DNA of 64,000 bases from Bacteriovorax sp. (GTDB lineage: Bacteria; Bdellovibrionota; Bacteriovoracia; Bacteriovoracales; Bacteriovoracaceae), in assembly GCA_014377485.1 (NCBI GenBank), contig JACMPM010000052.1, positions 1 to 64,000 on the forward strand, given 5' to 3'. Below the pieces are notes generated by a model that saw nothing but the letters and a program-made list of their open reading frames with translations, was not told where the DNA came from and ran no database searches. Both the position numbers and the translations under genes were made by a program. This document shows positions 16,647-25,532 of this stretch, piece after piece. Positions within the stretch are counted from its first letter, which is position 1. Each line of letters begins with the position of its first letter.

Positions 16647-17969
16647 TTAAAATCTCCAAAATTTATTAAACTCACCCCGATAATAGAAAATCAGTACTAC
16701 GCTCATCACCATATTTAAAAAACCTAAGACTCCAAAAATAATTGAAAGTGATAAGTGTTGCTGGTGAAGAATCATTAATAAGACTGAAACGGAAACCATG
16801 GCAAGAGCATTGATAATATTATTTCCAGCAATAATTCGAGAAAGTTCAAGCCCGGAAGTAATCCGTTGCAATTCTGCAAACTGAGGCACGGTAAATACCC
16901 CTCCGAATAACGACAAAAAGAAAAGATCGAGAATGATTCGGGTACTCATTTTTAATTGAAAAAAATCATGAATATTAACTTCTCCGTTGAGTGTGGCGAG
17001 GATACCCATCATTGAACTTTGCTTTTGAATAAGATTTAACACTAAAGCAATATCAAAAATAAAAAAAGTCATTGCGATCAGACTTAATGGAATAAGTGCA
17101 CGATAAACTCTTCCTGAGGTAATTCTATCCAGCGCAAATGGACCTACTCCCATTCCGATGGTAAAAGTAAAAAGCATCAAAGTGGCAACATGTTCATTGC
17201 CATGAAAAATATTTTTTGAAATTAATGGCAATAACGATAAAAGTCCCGCTCCTAAAAACCAAAACCATGACAAACCAATAATTAAAATCCCCACCATTGA
17301 ATTTTTAAAAACCAGTTTTAAAATATCACGAGTTGAAGTTCTGAAATTCCAATCGACGGCAGTGGATTCCGTGACAACTTCACTACTCTCGAGGGGCTTA
17401 AGCCGGTTAGCGGCCATTAATCCCAAAGTCGCAAAAAGCACTAAAAGAAATTTCAGGGCCCAAAGATTGCTTTGATTGGAAGCTGCCAATCCACCGAGGA
17501 TTGTTCCAATAAGAATGGCGATAAATGTTCCTGAACTTATCAAGGCGTTGGAGAAAACTAAATTCTCTTTTTTTGTATAATTGGGAATGAGTGAATACTT
17601 GAGTGGTCCAAAGAAAGTCGAGTGCAGACCAAAAAGAAATAAGACAAATATAAGTAAGGGGTAATTTTTTAAGGTCAGACCCATAATCGCAAGCATTGAA
17701 ATAAGAATTTCAAATTTCTTAATAATTTTGACCAGCATGGTTTTTTCAAAGCGATCGGCAATTTGCCCTGATGTGGCGGAAAGAAAAAAGAACGGCAGAA
17801 TAAAAACCCCGCCTGATAAAGCAACAAGCGCTGACGAATTGATTCCAAATAAACTCACCCCTTGATAAGTTATCAAAATGATCAGGGCATTTTTAAAGAC
17901 ATTATCATTCAGGGCGCCGAAAAATTGTGTCCAGAACAGCGACCAGAGATCACTTGAAATTTTTTTCAT
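16647..17969 (-). CDS. MFS transporter, LplT-like (lysophospholipid flipping)
   Basis: A 440-residue protein with about 12 membrane helices. The N-terminus FWTQFFGALNDNVFKNALIILITYQG is the hallmark of LplT and the transporter half of acyltransferase fusions that move lysophospholipids across the inner membrane for re-acylation. The family motif GQIADRFEK (MFS motif A) is in the loop after helix 2. No acyltransferase domain or aas-like gene adjoins it here, unlike the usual arrangement. The HAD phosphatase gene follows after two bases. There is no obvious ribosome site. Confidence 0.78.
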   Translation of the reverse strand: MKKISSDLWSLFWTQFFGALNDNVFKNALIILITYQGVSLFGINSSALVALSGGVFILPFFFLSATSGQIADRFEKTMLVKIIKKFEILISMLAIMGLTLKNYPLLIFVLFLFGLHSTFFGPLKYSLIPNYTKKENLVFSNALISSGTFIAILIGTILGGLAASNQSNLWALKFLLVLFATLGLMAANRLKPLESSEVVTESTAVDWNFRTSTRDILKLVFKNSMVGILIIGLSWFWFLGAGLLSLLPLISKNIFHGNEHVATLMLFTFTIGMGVGPFALDRITSGRVYRALIPLSLIAMTFFIFDIALVLNLIQKQSSMMGILATLNGEVNIHDFFQLKMSTRIILDLFFLSLFGGVFTVPQFAELQRITSGLELSRIIAGNNIINALAMVSVSVLLMILHQQHLSLSIIFGVLGFLNMVMSVVLIFYYRGEFNKFWRF

Positions 17970-18014
17970 AGAATTAAATTAACAATATTTGAAGAAAAAT
18001 GATATTTATAAGAT

Positions 18015-18656
18015 ATGAAACTTTATCACTATGTTCACTGCCCATTTTGTATTCGCGTCCGCATGGGATTTGGGCTGCTTGGTATTTCCTATGAATCGAA
18101 GGTCCTGCCCTATTATGACGAACAAACTCCTATCAAGTTAACAGGCACAAAAATGCTACCCATTCTGGAAATATCAGAGGGCAACGCCATAAACGAAAGC
18201 TTAAATATTCTTAAAAAATTTGATCCTCAAAATCTCCTGGCTTGGCAAGTCCAGGATTTACTTTCCAATGAAGTTGAAACTCTAATTACAAACTTAGGAA
18301 GCCAGGTTAATTCACTTTGTATGCCCTATTGGATTTGGATGCCAGAATTTGATCCGGAGTCTAGAAAATATTTTCAAACTAAAAAAGAAATTAAACGCGG
18401 ACCATTTAAAAATCTTATTAAGAATAAAGAAATTCATTTAAAAATTCTCAATGATATTTTATTCAATGAACTCGAAGTTAAGCTCACTCCCTTTTATAAT
18501 AGTTCTACTTTAACGATTGTTGATATTATGATCGCTTCACATATATGGGGGATGTATATTTTTCCTGAATTTCAATTTTCTGTGAAAATGCATCAGTATT
18601 TACAGTCAGTAAAACACCAGACTCATTTTGATTATCATCACGATTTTTGGAAATAA
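18015..18656 (+). CDS. grxB: Glutaredoxin 2
   Basis: Glutaredoxin 2 is a GST-shaped glutathione-dependent disulphide reductase. The N-terminal thioredoxin fold contains CPFC (9-12) in YVHCPFCIRVRMGFGLLG, where E. coli has CPYC, and the KMLPILE strand with the cis-proline. The all-helical C-terminal half (NSLCMPYWIWMPEFD and ...TIVDIMIASHIWGMYIFPEF) matches the Grx2 family, and the length (213) fits. There is no visible ribosome site; TATTTA, preceded by TG, lies six bases before the ATG, so this may be another leaderless message. Confidence 0.88.
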   Translation: MKLYHYVHCPFCIRVRMGFGLLGISYESKVLPYYDEQTPIKLTGTKMLPILEISEGNAINESLNILKKFDPQNLLAWQVQDLLSNEVETLITNLGSQVNSLCMPYWIWMPEFDPESRKYFQTKKEIKRGPFKNLIKNKEIHLKILNDILFNELEVKLTPFYNSSTLTIVDIMIASHIWGMYIFPEFQFSVKMHQYLQSVKHQTHFDYHHDFWK

Positions 18657-18666
18657 TTAATAATTT

Positions 18667-19050
18667 TTAAGAAAGTCTCATCAAATGATTCTTAACCAGC
18701 ATCGCTACTTCTGCTATATCGAATGGCTTAAAGATAATTGCACGAGGTTTATAACGATTTAAATCCTCTCTTGGATAGTCGTGATAACCGGTGATGAAAA
18801 AAAATGGAGTAAAATCTGAGCGTTCTTGAAGCTTATGAATAAACTCAAGGCCAGACATATTAGGCATGGCTATATCAGTAATAATAAAATCAACTTTATT
18901 AGTAGTTAGGAAGTTAAGGGCCAGAATTCCATCTTTCGCTGTGTAAACTTGGAATGATAAATCCTCTAAACTTTCTTTAAAAAGTTCAAGAATATCAGCA
19001 TCATCGTCAACGACTAATACTGTTTGAGCGGCTTTAACTTTTAACACCAT
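18667..19050 (-). CDS. Single-domain response regulator
   Basis: A CheY-like receiver of 127 residues with no output domain. The acidic pocket is VVDDDAD, the phosphoacceptor Asp is in IITDIAMPNMSGLEF, Thr/Ser in FFITGY and the Lys in FKPFD. It could act by phosphotransfer or by binding a partner. No kinase adjoins. The gene converges with grxB (ten-base gap). TGCTATAAT six bases before the ATG indicates a leaderless mRNA. Confidence 0.88.
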   Translation of the reverse strand: MVLKVKAAQTVLVVDDDADILELFKESLEDLSFQVYTAKDGILALNFLTTNKVDFIITDIAMPNMSGLEFIHKLQERSDFTPFFFITGYHDYPREDLNRYKPRAIIFKPFDIAEVAMLVKNHLMRLS

Positions 19051-19056
19051 GATATT

Positions 19057-19065
19057 ATTATAGCA
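19057..19065 (-). promoter_or_regulatory. Extended -10 promoter for the receiver gene, probably leaderless
   Basis: On the minus strand TGCTATAAT is followed by six bases and the ATG at 19050. A TTGTAT at a 16-base spacing can act as -35. The nine bases and the gap are identical in form to those before the gene at 2869. Confidence 0.65.
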
Positions 19066-19166
19066 GTAATTTTATTGAATACAAGGGCAATAATTATTTG
19101 GTTGACTACTCAAACTTTTATAGTAAAACTGAAACAAATATCCCTCAATCAAGTCAGGCGTCGTTT

Positions 19167-21116
19167 ATGCTTAAATTTACTCTCCTAGTGGCCACTCTTT
19201 TTTCTCTATATGCACCCTTTGCAATATCACAAACACCTTCAATAAAAAGTTCTGAAAGTAACGAGCAGTCTCCTCGTTTTGCGATTCACCTTCTCGATTA
19301 CCTGGCACATGATTATGGTGGAGCTGTTGCTCACGGAAAAGTAATCTCTGCTTCTGAATATTCTGAACAAAAAGAATTTGTAGCAAAAGTTTTTGAACTC
19401 GCAGGAACTTTGCCAGAAATAAAAAATGATAAAAAAACATATGACAAAATTGTAAAACTTAAGTCTATGATCGATTCAAAGACAGAAGCAGTTGACGTGG
19501 CACTTCAATCTCGCGACATCCAAAAAGATTTAATAAGTATAACAAAGATAAGCTTAGCTCCAATCAATCAACCTTCACTTACTAATGGTAAATTATTATT
19601 TGAACAAAGCTGTGTAACATGTCACGGACAAAACGGTTTGGGAGATGGTCCTGGTGGAGTTGGCTTAGAACCAAAACCAGCAAATTTTCATAAAGCTGAA
19701 CGCATGAGTGAGATCTCTGCGTTTCATTCATACAATACCATTCGCTTGGGAGTTCCAGGAACTGGAATGCCTGCTTGGGATAAATTCAGTGATAAAGAAG
19801 TTTGGGATCTTTCATTTTATATTATGTCCCTAAGACATCAAGAAACGGCTAAAGCCGCTGCAGCTTCAAATATTATCAGCACCGACACAATCACACTTGA
19901 AGAAGCTGCCACTTTATCAGACACAGAATTAAAAGAAAAATTTAACGAGAAAGATGATAATAAAAAAAATCTTGCCTTGGCACTTTTAAGAACAAAAAAT
20001 GACAATACTTCCGGCGGCCAATTTATTGTTAAAGCCAAGACTTATTTGAATCAGGCTTTTGCTGCTTATAAAAATAATTCTAAAGACGATGCAAAACGCT
20101 TTGCCATTCAAGCATACCTTGAAGGGATAGAACCTATTGAGCCGATGATTAAAGCAAACAATCCTCTTCTGGTTGTAAAAATTGAAACAGAGATGGGAAA
20201 GCTTAGACAAATTATTGCTAATCCTAACGGGTCAGTTAAAGAGTTAGCCGCTCAAATGATTGTGACTCAAGATGTTTTCTCTGAAGTTGAAGATACTATC
20301 CGAGCCAAAGAATTGAGTTTTGGAGTAGCATTCTCTGGAGCTTTTGCCATAATTTTGCGCGAAGGTTTTGAAGCAGTCCTTATTATATTAACTCTTCTAA
20401 GTGTCATCAAAGCTTTTGGAAGTAGAAAAGCAGCACTTTGGGTACATGCCGGATGGGCGTCGGCTCTTTTCTTAGGGTTCGTAGCTTGGTTTCTCTCTGG
20501 TACACTAATGAAAATGAGTGGAGCAAGCCGAGAAGTGATGGAAGCCGCTACTTCAGCTGTTGCAGTTGTCATACTTCTCTATTTTGGTTTTTGGCTTCAT
20601 CGTCAAACTGAAATTTCTCGTTGGAAAAAATTTATTCACGAAAAAGTTCAAGGTGCTTTAGATAATAAAAACCTTTTTGGGTTATTCTCGATAGCATTCA
20701 TCTCTGTATTCCGCGAAGCCTTTGAAACAGTTCTCTTCATCCGTGCCCTTTGGTTTCAGACCAATACGGACGGAAAAAATGCAATCAGTTTGGGACTCAT
20801 TGCTGCCCTAGCACTGATTTTTTTATTCTCTTTCTTCGCACTTCGCTACTCTAAAAAATTACCTGTGCGAGAACTCTTTAAGATCTCTTCAGTTTTAACC
20901 AGCATTCTGGCCTTCATTCTCGCTGGAAAAGCCGTTCACTCAATGCAAGAAGCAGGCATTTTAAATATTACGATTCTACCTTGGAATATTCGTTTTGATA
21001 CGATTGGACTTTTTCCAACATGGCAGACGATTAGCGCGCAAGTTTTAACTTTCGCTCTGGCGATGATTTTAATTAATATCAATACAAAAAAAGCAGTGGT
21101 TAACAATAGAGCCTAA
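19167..21116 (+). CDS. Cytochrome c - FTR1 iron permease fusion
   Basis: A 649-residue exported or membrane protein for iron uptake. A signal peptide (MLKFTLLVATLFSLYAPFAIS) is followed by a cytochrome c domain with haem site CVTCH (149-153) and a methionine-bearing GTGMPAW ligand region. A helical periplasmic part follows, then an FTR1/EfeU permease with REGFE at 398-402 and REAFE at 516-520, the two iron-carrying REExE-type motifs. FTR1 permeases import ferric iron formed by a partner oxidase; the fused cytochrome suggests coupling of Fe(II) oxidation to electron transfer (inference). An upstream TTG frame (19098) is rejected because ATG 19167 starts the signal exactly. A hairpin terminator overlaps the stop. 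Confidence 0.88.
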   Translation: MLKFTLLVATLFSLYAPFAISQTPSIKSSESNEQSPRFAIHLLDYLAHDYGGAVAHGKVISASEYSEQKEFVAKVFELAGTLPEIKNDKKTYDKIVKLKSMIDSKTEAVDVALQSRDIQKDLISITKISLAPINQPSLTNGKLLFEQSCVTCHGQNGLGDGPGGVGLEPKPANFHKAERMSEISAFHSYNTIRLGVPGTGMPAWDKFSDKEVWDLSFYIMSLRHQETAKAAAASNIISTDTITLEEAATLSDTELKEKFNEKDDNKKNLALALLRTKNDNTSGGQFIVKAKTYLNQAFAAYKNNSKDDAKRFAIQAYLEGIEPIEPMIKANNPLLVVKIETEMGKLRQIIANPNGSVKELAAQMIVTQDVFSEVEDTIRAKELSFGVAFSGAFAIILREGFEAVLIILTLLSVIKAFGSRKAALWVHAGWASALFLGFVAWFLSGTLMKMSGASREVMEAATSAVAVVILLYFGFWLHRQTEISRWKKFIHEKVQGALDNKNLFGLFSIAFISVFREAFETVLFIRALWFQTNTDGKNAISLGLIAALALIFLFSFFALRYSKKLPVRELFKISSVLTSILAFILAGKAVHSMQEAGILNITILPWNIRFDTIGLFPTWQTISAQVLTFALAMILININTKKAVVNNRA

Positions 21117-21146
21117 TAAGACTGCAACTTGTTGTCTTATTTTTTA
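21115..21146 (+). terminator. Terminator of the cytochrome c-FTR1 gene
   Basis: AATAAGAC (21115-21122) and GTCTTATT (21134-21141) form an 8-bp stem with an 11-base loop, followed by a T run. The left arm includes part of the stop codon, and the right arm lies over the end of the convergent ABC1-kinase gene. Confidence 0.65.
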
Positions 21147-23296
21147 AAGAAGGATTTAAAAAGTTCAACACATGAATTCCTGGCCCCAATCGCACCTAAT
21201 TTTACCAGGTCGATTTTAGTCAAAGGGTAATTATAAGTTCGATCTACGATTGAATGAACCAGGTTTTTGACAGCGCTTTTAACCACGACGTCTTTAAACA
21301 TTTCTGTCTCACCTATACTTTCTGGAAGTTGTTTCAAAAGGAGTGAGCCTCTGGCAAAGGCTCCAAGCTTATCTGAAACAAAATAATTTTTTTGTACACA
21401 CCAAGCAACCCATTCTTCGGCTTGTTTACCTGGATTCTTTTTTAACTCTGCTTCAATGTCTTTCATTAGAGTTGCTCGTATTGCAGTATCTTTTGAATTC
21501 ATGGAGGCCATCAATCCGTCAGTAATAGTTGCAGGAGATTTCAAATAGGCACCGGCCCCTAGCAGAATAAATGCCCGTTGATCTTCTCTAGTTAGAGTAG
21601 ATGATAATCCAAAATCATAAAGTAATACTTTGATCTTATTATCTTCTTCAATTAAAACAATTCTAAAATTACCTTGGTGAAGATCGGCATTTAAATAACC
21701 ACTTCTAAAAAGTGCTTCTTCAAACCACATGCGAAGCATTTCTTCGGCCACAATTTTTTTTGCTCCCACATCAGTGAGCTCTGAAAATTTAACTCCCCCC
21801 GTGACAAATTCTTGTATATGAAGATTTGATTTTCCTTTTGGAGGAATATAAACTTCGGGAACTTTCATTTCGAGCATATGATACTTAGGATTAGCACTAA
21901 CCTTCACTGAACGTGTATAGACTTCATCAGCCTTCAATTGGCGTTCAACTGCTAGGCTTAAGTCCACTTCGTCATCTAAAAATTTTTCAACGCTATCAAT
22001 AAGAGTGCCCATCACTTTAATATCTTGAAAACCTTCTTGTAAAAATATTTTTTCATTATCAGGAACAAACCTTCTAAGGATGGCAATGTCTTCTTTACAG
22101 CGTTGGGCGACTCCGGGCTTTAAAAGACGCATGGCCACAACTTTCTCGACATCTTCATGAACAAGAATAGCCTTATTTACTTGAGCAATGGTTCCTGTTC
22201 CTAAAGGTTTTTCGGTAATCGATTTAATTTCAAAACCACCTAGATCAGTTCTTACGACCTCCCGAACCAAATGAATCGGAACTGGTTTACCGGAAGATTC
22301 AAGGATGGCCATAATTTTTGAAAACTCTTCACCAACACCTTTTTCTTTTCCTATTTGTTGTAAAACTTTTCCAAGTCCCGGACCAGTATTTTGAAACACC
22401 GTATTTATGACAGTCTCTTGGGTCATCTTAGGGCCGGCCGTCACTAATTCAGACATGATCGTTTTAATAACATCGTCAGGAAGTTTATTAAAATAATAGT
22501 CCATAAACTTAACGACTAATCTAATTTGGGTATTTTTCATATCAACTTGACCGGATTTAGCGATCTCTGAACCGATATTTCGTATCGATAACTCGTGTTT
22601 TTTTAGCTTACTCTCCACAATTGAGACAATTTTTAAAATTTTCTCATCCTCACTGCCAGCAAACTCAACAACACTTTCTAATTCAGGAAATGTTGGATGA
22701 AGATTAAATTCTGCTCCTAAAAGCTTCTCTGCCGCTTTGTCATAGTTTGCAGCCATTGCTGCTTTTTTATCAGCTGCTAAATTCTTATAAAATGGAGATA
22801 CCATTTTTAAGCCTTCAAGCAAGTCCACTTTAAGTTTTGGCTTAGGTAGCTTTTCAACTTCTGCATTTAAAAAAGTCAATTCTTCTTTAAGCGTCCAGAT
22901 GGGAGCACTTACAATCCTAGTGAATGTATTTTCACCTTTTTTTTCTGCGCGAATATTTGCTAAAAGTACCGGATAAATTTTATTAAAATAATTTGTGGCA
23001 TCGTTATAAATTTTAATTTTATAACTATCATCACTATTGGTAGCTTCAATTAAATATTTCAAAAGGTTTTCTTGAACGATTTTTATTTCAGCTTTTCGAT
23101 CTGAACTTATCCCGGATATAAAATGTGTTTTGAATTCTTCGATTAACTGATCGATGTCTGAATTGGCAACTGTCCTTGAACTTTCAAAATGTTCTTTTGA
23201 ATCAGATCCGACAGGAGCTTTAAAGTTTGAACAAGCAGTCGCAAAAAGTGTGAGTGAAGCGACTAAGACGATAATTCTATTGAGTTTCTTTTTCAT
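21137..23296 (-). CDS. ABC1/UbiB-family atypical kinase with a lipoprotein signal
   Basis: UbiB/ADCK proteins are atypical kinases or ATPases linked to isoprenoid lipid metabolism and normally face the cytoplasm or matrix. The 719-residue product has the family core in its second half: an alanine-poor nucleotide loop LGTGTIAQVNKA, a Lys-like MRLLKPGV strand, the catalytic LNADLHQGNF and the metal-binding LLYDFGLSS. The first 22 residues (MKKKLNRIIVLVASLTLFAT, then AC) look like a lipoprotein signal with Cys22, followed by a long helical region (about 30-310). Export would be at odds with ATP use. It is the last gene of a five-gene envelope operon. Confidence 0.75.
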   Translation of the reverse strand: MKKKLNRIIVLVASLTLFATACSNFKAPVGSDSKEHFESSRTVANSDIDQLIEEFKTHFISGISSDRKAEIKIVQENLLKYLIEATNSDDSYKIKIYNDATNYFNKIYPVLLANIRAEKKGENTFTRIVSAPIWTLKEELTFLNAEVEKLPKPKLKVDLLEGLKMVSPFYKNLAADKKAAMAANYDKAAEKLLGAEFNLHPTFPELESVVEFAGSEDEKILKIVSIVESKLKKHELSIRNIGSEIAKSGQVDMKNTQIRLVVKFMDYYFNKLPDDVIKTIMSELVTAGPKMTQETVINTVFQNTGPGLGKVLQQIGKEKGVGEEFSKIMAILESSGKPVPIHLVREVVRTDLGGFEIKSITEKPLGTGTIAQVNKAILVHEDVEKVVAMRLLKPGVAQRCKEDIAILRRFVPDNEKIFLQEGFQDIKVMGTLIDSVEKFLDDEVDLSLAVERQLKADEVYTRSVKVSANPKYHMLEMKVPEVYIPPKGKSNLHIQEFVTGGVKFSELTDVGAKKIVAEEMLRMWFEEALFRSGYLNADLHQGNFRIVLIEEDNKIKVLLYDFGLSSTLTREDQRAFILLGAGAYLKSPATITDGLMASMNSKDTAIRATLMKDIEAELKKNPGKQAEEWVAWCVQKNYFVSDKLGAFARGSLLLKQLPESIGETEMFKDVVVKSAVKNLVHSIVDRTYNYPLTKIDLVKLGAIGARNSCVELFKSFFKK

Positions 23297-23311
23297 GAGA
23301 AACCTATCGGA

Positions 23312-24862
23312 TCAATTTTTTCTCACATTAAAAAGAAGTGGTGAATCTTGAGCGGTAACGACGATATCGCCCAAGCTCATTTTTTCAGTGGGGCTTAATG
23401 TAATTTCAAGATGATAATTACCAGGAACTAAATCAATATCTATAAGTCTTATTTCATTTGGTAAAGTTGACCAATATCGTGTGTCTGCTTTTTCTGATTC
23501 TTCGATTAATTTTGCGGCACCCATATATTGGATCAGGGCTGCGTTTTTTGCCAAAAAGTTATTGTCTCCTTTCTTCCCTCCCCCAAAAGCCTTATAAGTC
23601 GCAAAAGAGGCTGCGATCGCTGTAGCATGCTTAGCGGCCAGCCTGAATCCTACTCTGGTATAAATCCATGCAGAGCCTTCAAACACTGCTTCTTCGGCAA
23701 TGTCGCCAAGAGGATTTATGAGGGGAATTTCTTTAGTCAAAACTTCTTTATTGTCTTTGTCGAATACCACCAACATTTGTTTTTTGGGTGGACTGTTATT
23801 TATAATTTTGGGCAACTCAAACCCTACCCCAATAGTTTTCAGAGCGAGACTGGCCACAGCAATTCCAGCAAAGGCTCCGCCGGGATTATAAGAATTACGA
23901 CTTGGCATTAATCCTAAAACTTCTGCGACAAAAAGAGCGACGACTGGCTCTTTCGATAAAAAATCTAAACTGTAATAACTTTTATCTGCCACCTTTTCTG
24001 CAATCATTCCTTTTTCAATAACTAGGGTAACTGGTGTTTTAATATCTATTAATTTTTTCTTGCTGGTCTTAGTAAGTCTTGCAATATTCTGGGCAAGATA
24101 CTCTTGGATATTTTTTTGAAGATCTGATTCCTGAATGTATTTTTTCTTCACTTCAGCAACGGATTGGCTGGCCAGCTTATCATAGTCTTTTTTAAAAGAC
24201 TGGTACTGAAGATTAAACGTCGGATAAGTATTATAGTTTTTAAAGAGCACTTCACTGGCATCTTTATAAAGCTGCAAAGCAATCTGCTTATCTTCACGCG
24301 TTCCAACTATTTCGTGAATTTTAGCCCCATAGATTTTTAAGAGCAGGTCATTTTTATAAACACTTTTACCAAGTCGATCTTCTTTGATTGAACTTAAAAA
24401 ACTATCCCAAGCAAGAACTTCGGCACGAGCTTTAAAAAGATCGTCGCGCTTGCCAGTCTTTTGGAAATTTAAAATGGCATTAAGCGAGAGATAAAAATGA
24501 AGCATAGAGCGCTCGTAAATCTCTCCGTAAAAAATATCGAAATTATCATTGAGGAAAGTTTTCTCGGCTTTTTTAGAAGCACTAACAGTATAGAGCTGAG
24601 CTGATAGAGTACGGGCTTCATCAAACGTAAGCGAAGATATTTCAAATTCACCTTTGGCGTGAAGGAGCATTCCTTTTTCCATCAAGGCCAGAAGTTTTTC
24701 GTCTTTGTCCTGATAAAATTTAGATTTTTCGATAAACTGCAGGCCTTGATCGTAAGCACCTGTCATATAAAAAGTTCGAAGTTCCCGTCTTTCATCTCGC
24801 CCGCCGCTAGAGCAGGCGGACAAGATGATTAAGAGGAAACCTAATATATATTGATTTTTCAC
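23312..24862 (-). CDS. COG3014-like lipoprotein
   Basis: A 516-residue lipoprotein with signal MKNQYILGFLLIILSACSSG (Cys17). A TPR-like helical first half (about 25-210) is followed by a conserved central region with a glycine-rich hydrophobic stretch (PGGAFAGIAVASLALKTIG) and a beta-rich end. The pattern and neighbours fit the uncharacterised COG3014 family, which travels with LpoB and LPP20-like genes. A longer frame from 24934 would overlap lpoB by 65 bases; the GTG at 24862, eight bases past the lpoB stop, gives a normal signal peptide. Function unknown; envelope or cell-wall role inferred from its neighbours. Confidence 0.75.
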   Translation of the reverse strand: MKNQYILGFLLIILSACSSGGRDERRELRTFYMTGAYDQGLQFIEKSKFYQDKDEKLLALMEKGMLLHAKGEFEISSLTFDEARTLSAQLYTVSASKKAEKTFLNDNFDIFYGEIYERSMLHFYLSLNAILNFQKTGKRDDLFKARAEVLAWDSFLSSIKEDRLGKSVYKNDLLLKIYGAKIHEIVGTREDKQIALQLYKDASEVLFKNYNTYPTFNLQYQSFKKDYDKLASQSVAEVKKKYIQESDLQKNIQEYLAQNIARLTKTSKKKLIDIKTPVTLVIEKGMIAEKVADKSYYSLDFLSKEPVVALFVAEVLGLMPSRNSYNPGGAFAGIAVASLALKTIGVGFELPKIINNSPPKKQMLVVFDKDNKEVLTKEIPLINPLGDIAEEAVFEGSAWIYTRVGFRLAAKHATAIAASFATYKAFGGGKKGDNNFLAKNAALIQYMGAAKLIEESEKADTRYWSTLPNEIRLIDIDLVPGNYHLEITLSPTEKMSLGDIVVTAQDSPLLFNVRKN

Positions 24863-24869
24863 TAAGTAA

Positions 24870-25484
24870 TTACCAGCCCATTTTCTTTTGTTCAGAGTAT
24901 TTTGAAAGTTTAGTACGAGTTCTGAATATCTCAAGTCCGCTCTGGATATCAGTTATACGAAGATTGACTGTGTACTGCTTAATCGTTTTCCCGTCGCGAG
25001 TTTCTGGTTTCATGTAAACGTTACCGAAAATCATCAGGTCAGCGCCAGTTTGCTTTCCAACTTTCTTTGCCGTTTTAGGATCGACCATTCCATCGTTTTG
25101 GTAAGTTATTTCTTTTAAAATTCCTTCACGAGCTGCAGCGTCTACTAAAGTGAAATCACCTTGTTTAGAAATTTCATTCAAGAGTTCGTCGTTTAAATCA
25201 TTGATAGGAAAATAGGCTTCTGAAGTTAAATTTTGAACTTCACCGACAAACAACTTCAATTGTTTTCCGTGTTCAGTCATATATCGTTTAAGGCCTTTGT
25301 GTTCACTCATCTCTTTCATAGCATCGCGAATAACATTTTCAGTATCGGCCTGTACCCATTGATCAGTTATCGTTAAGGCTTTCTCATCTGAAACTTTATT
25401 GTCTACTCTTTCTGCTTTGAAAGAACTACAACTTGCAAAACTTAATAAACTCGCAAGTACCAGAGTTGTCTTCAAAAAATTCAT
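24870..25484 (-). CDS. LpoB-like penicillin-binding-protein activator lipoprotein
   Basis: LpoB is an outer-membrane lipoprotein that reaches through peptidoglycan to activate the synthase PBP1b. This 204-residue protein has a lipoprotein signal (Cys19 in FASCSS) and the family fold: KLFVGEVQNLTSEAYFPIN, a FTLVDAAAREGILKE helix, the KKVGKQTGADLMIFGNV strand and YTVNLRITDIQSGLEIFRTRTKLSK. It lacks the long proline-rich linker of the E. coli protein. GGGAG precedes the ATG. Gene order with COG3014 and LPP20-like proteins is known in other proteobacteria. Confidence 0.85.
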   Translation of the reverse strand: MNFLKTTLVLASLLSFASCSSFKAERVDNKVSDEKALTITDQWVQADTENVIRDAMKEMSEHKGLKRYMTEHGKQLKLFVGEVQNLTSEAYFPINDLNDELLNEISKQGDFTLVDAAAREGILKEITYQNDGMVDPKTAKKVGKQTGADLMIFGNVYMKPETRDGKTIKQYTVNLRITDIQSGLEIFRTRTKLSKYSEQKKMGW

Positions 25485-25532
25485 TATCTATCTCCCTTAA
25501 ATCTAATATTAATTCGATTATTTATTTGTTAA

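Noticed and set aside
19098-19166. Extra 23 N-terminal residues for the cytochrome-FTR1 fusion from a TTG
   Set aside because: They would precede a complete signal peptide beginning at ATG 19167 and have no ribosome site.
24863-24934. Longer start for the COG3014-like lipoprotein
   Set aside because: It would overlap lpoB by 65 bases and put 24 charged residues ahead of a lipoprotein signal; GTG 24862 fits better.
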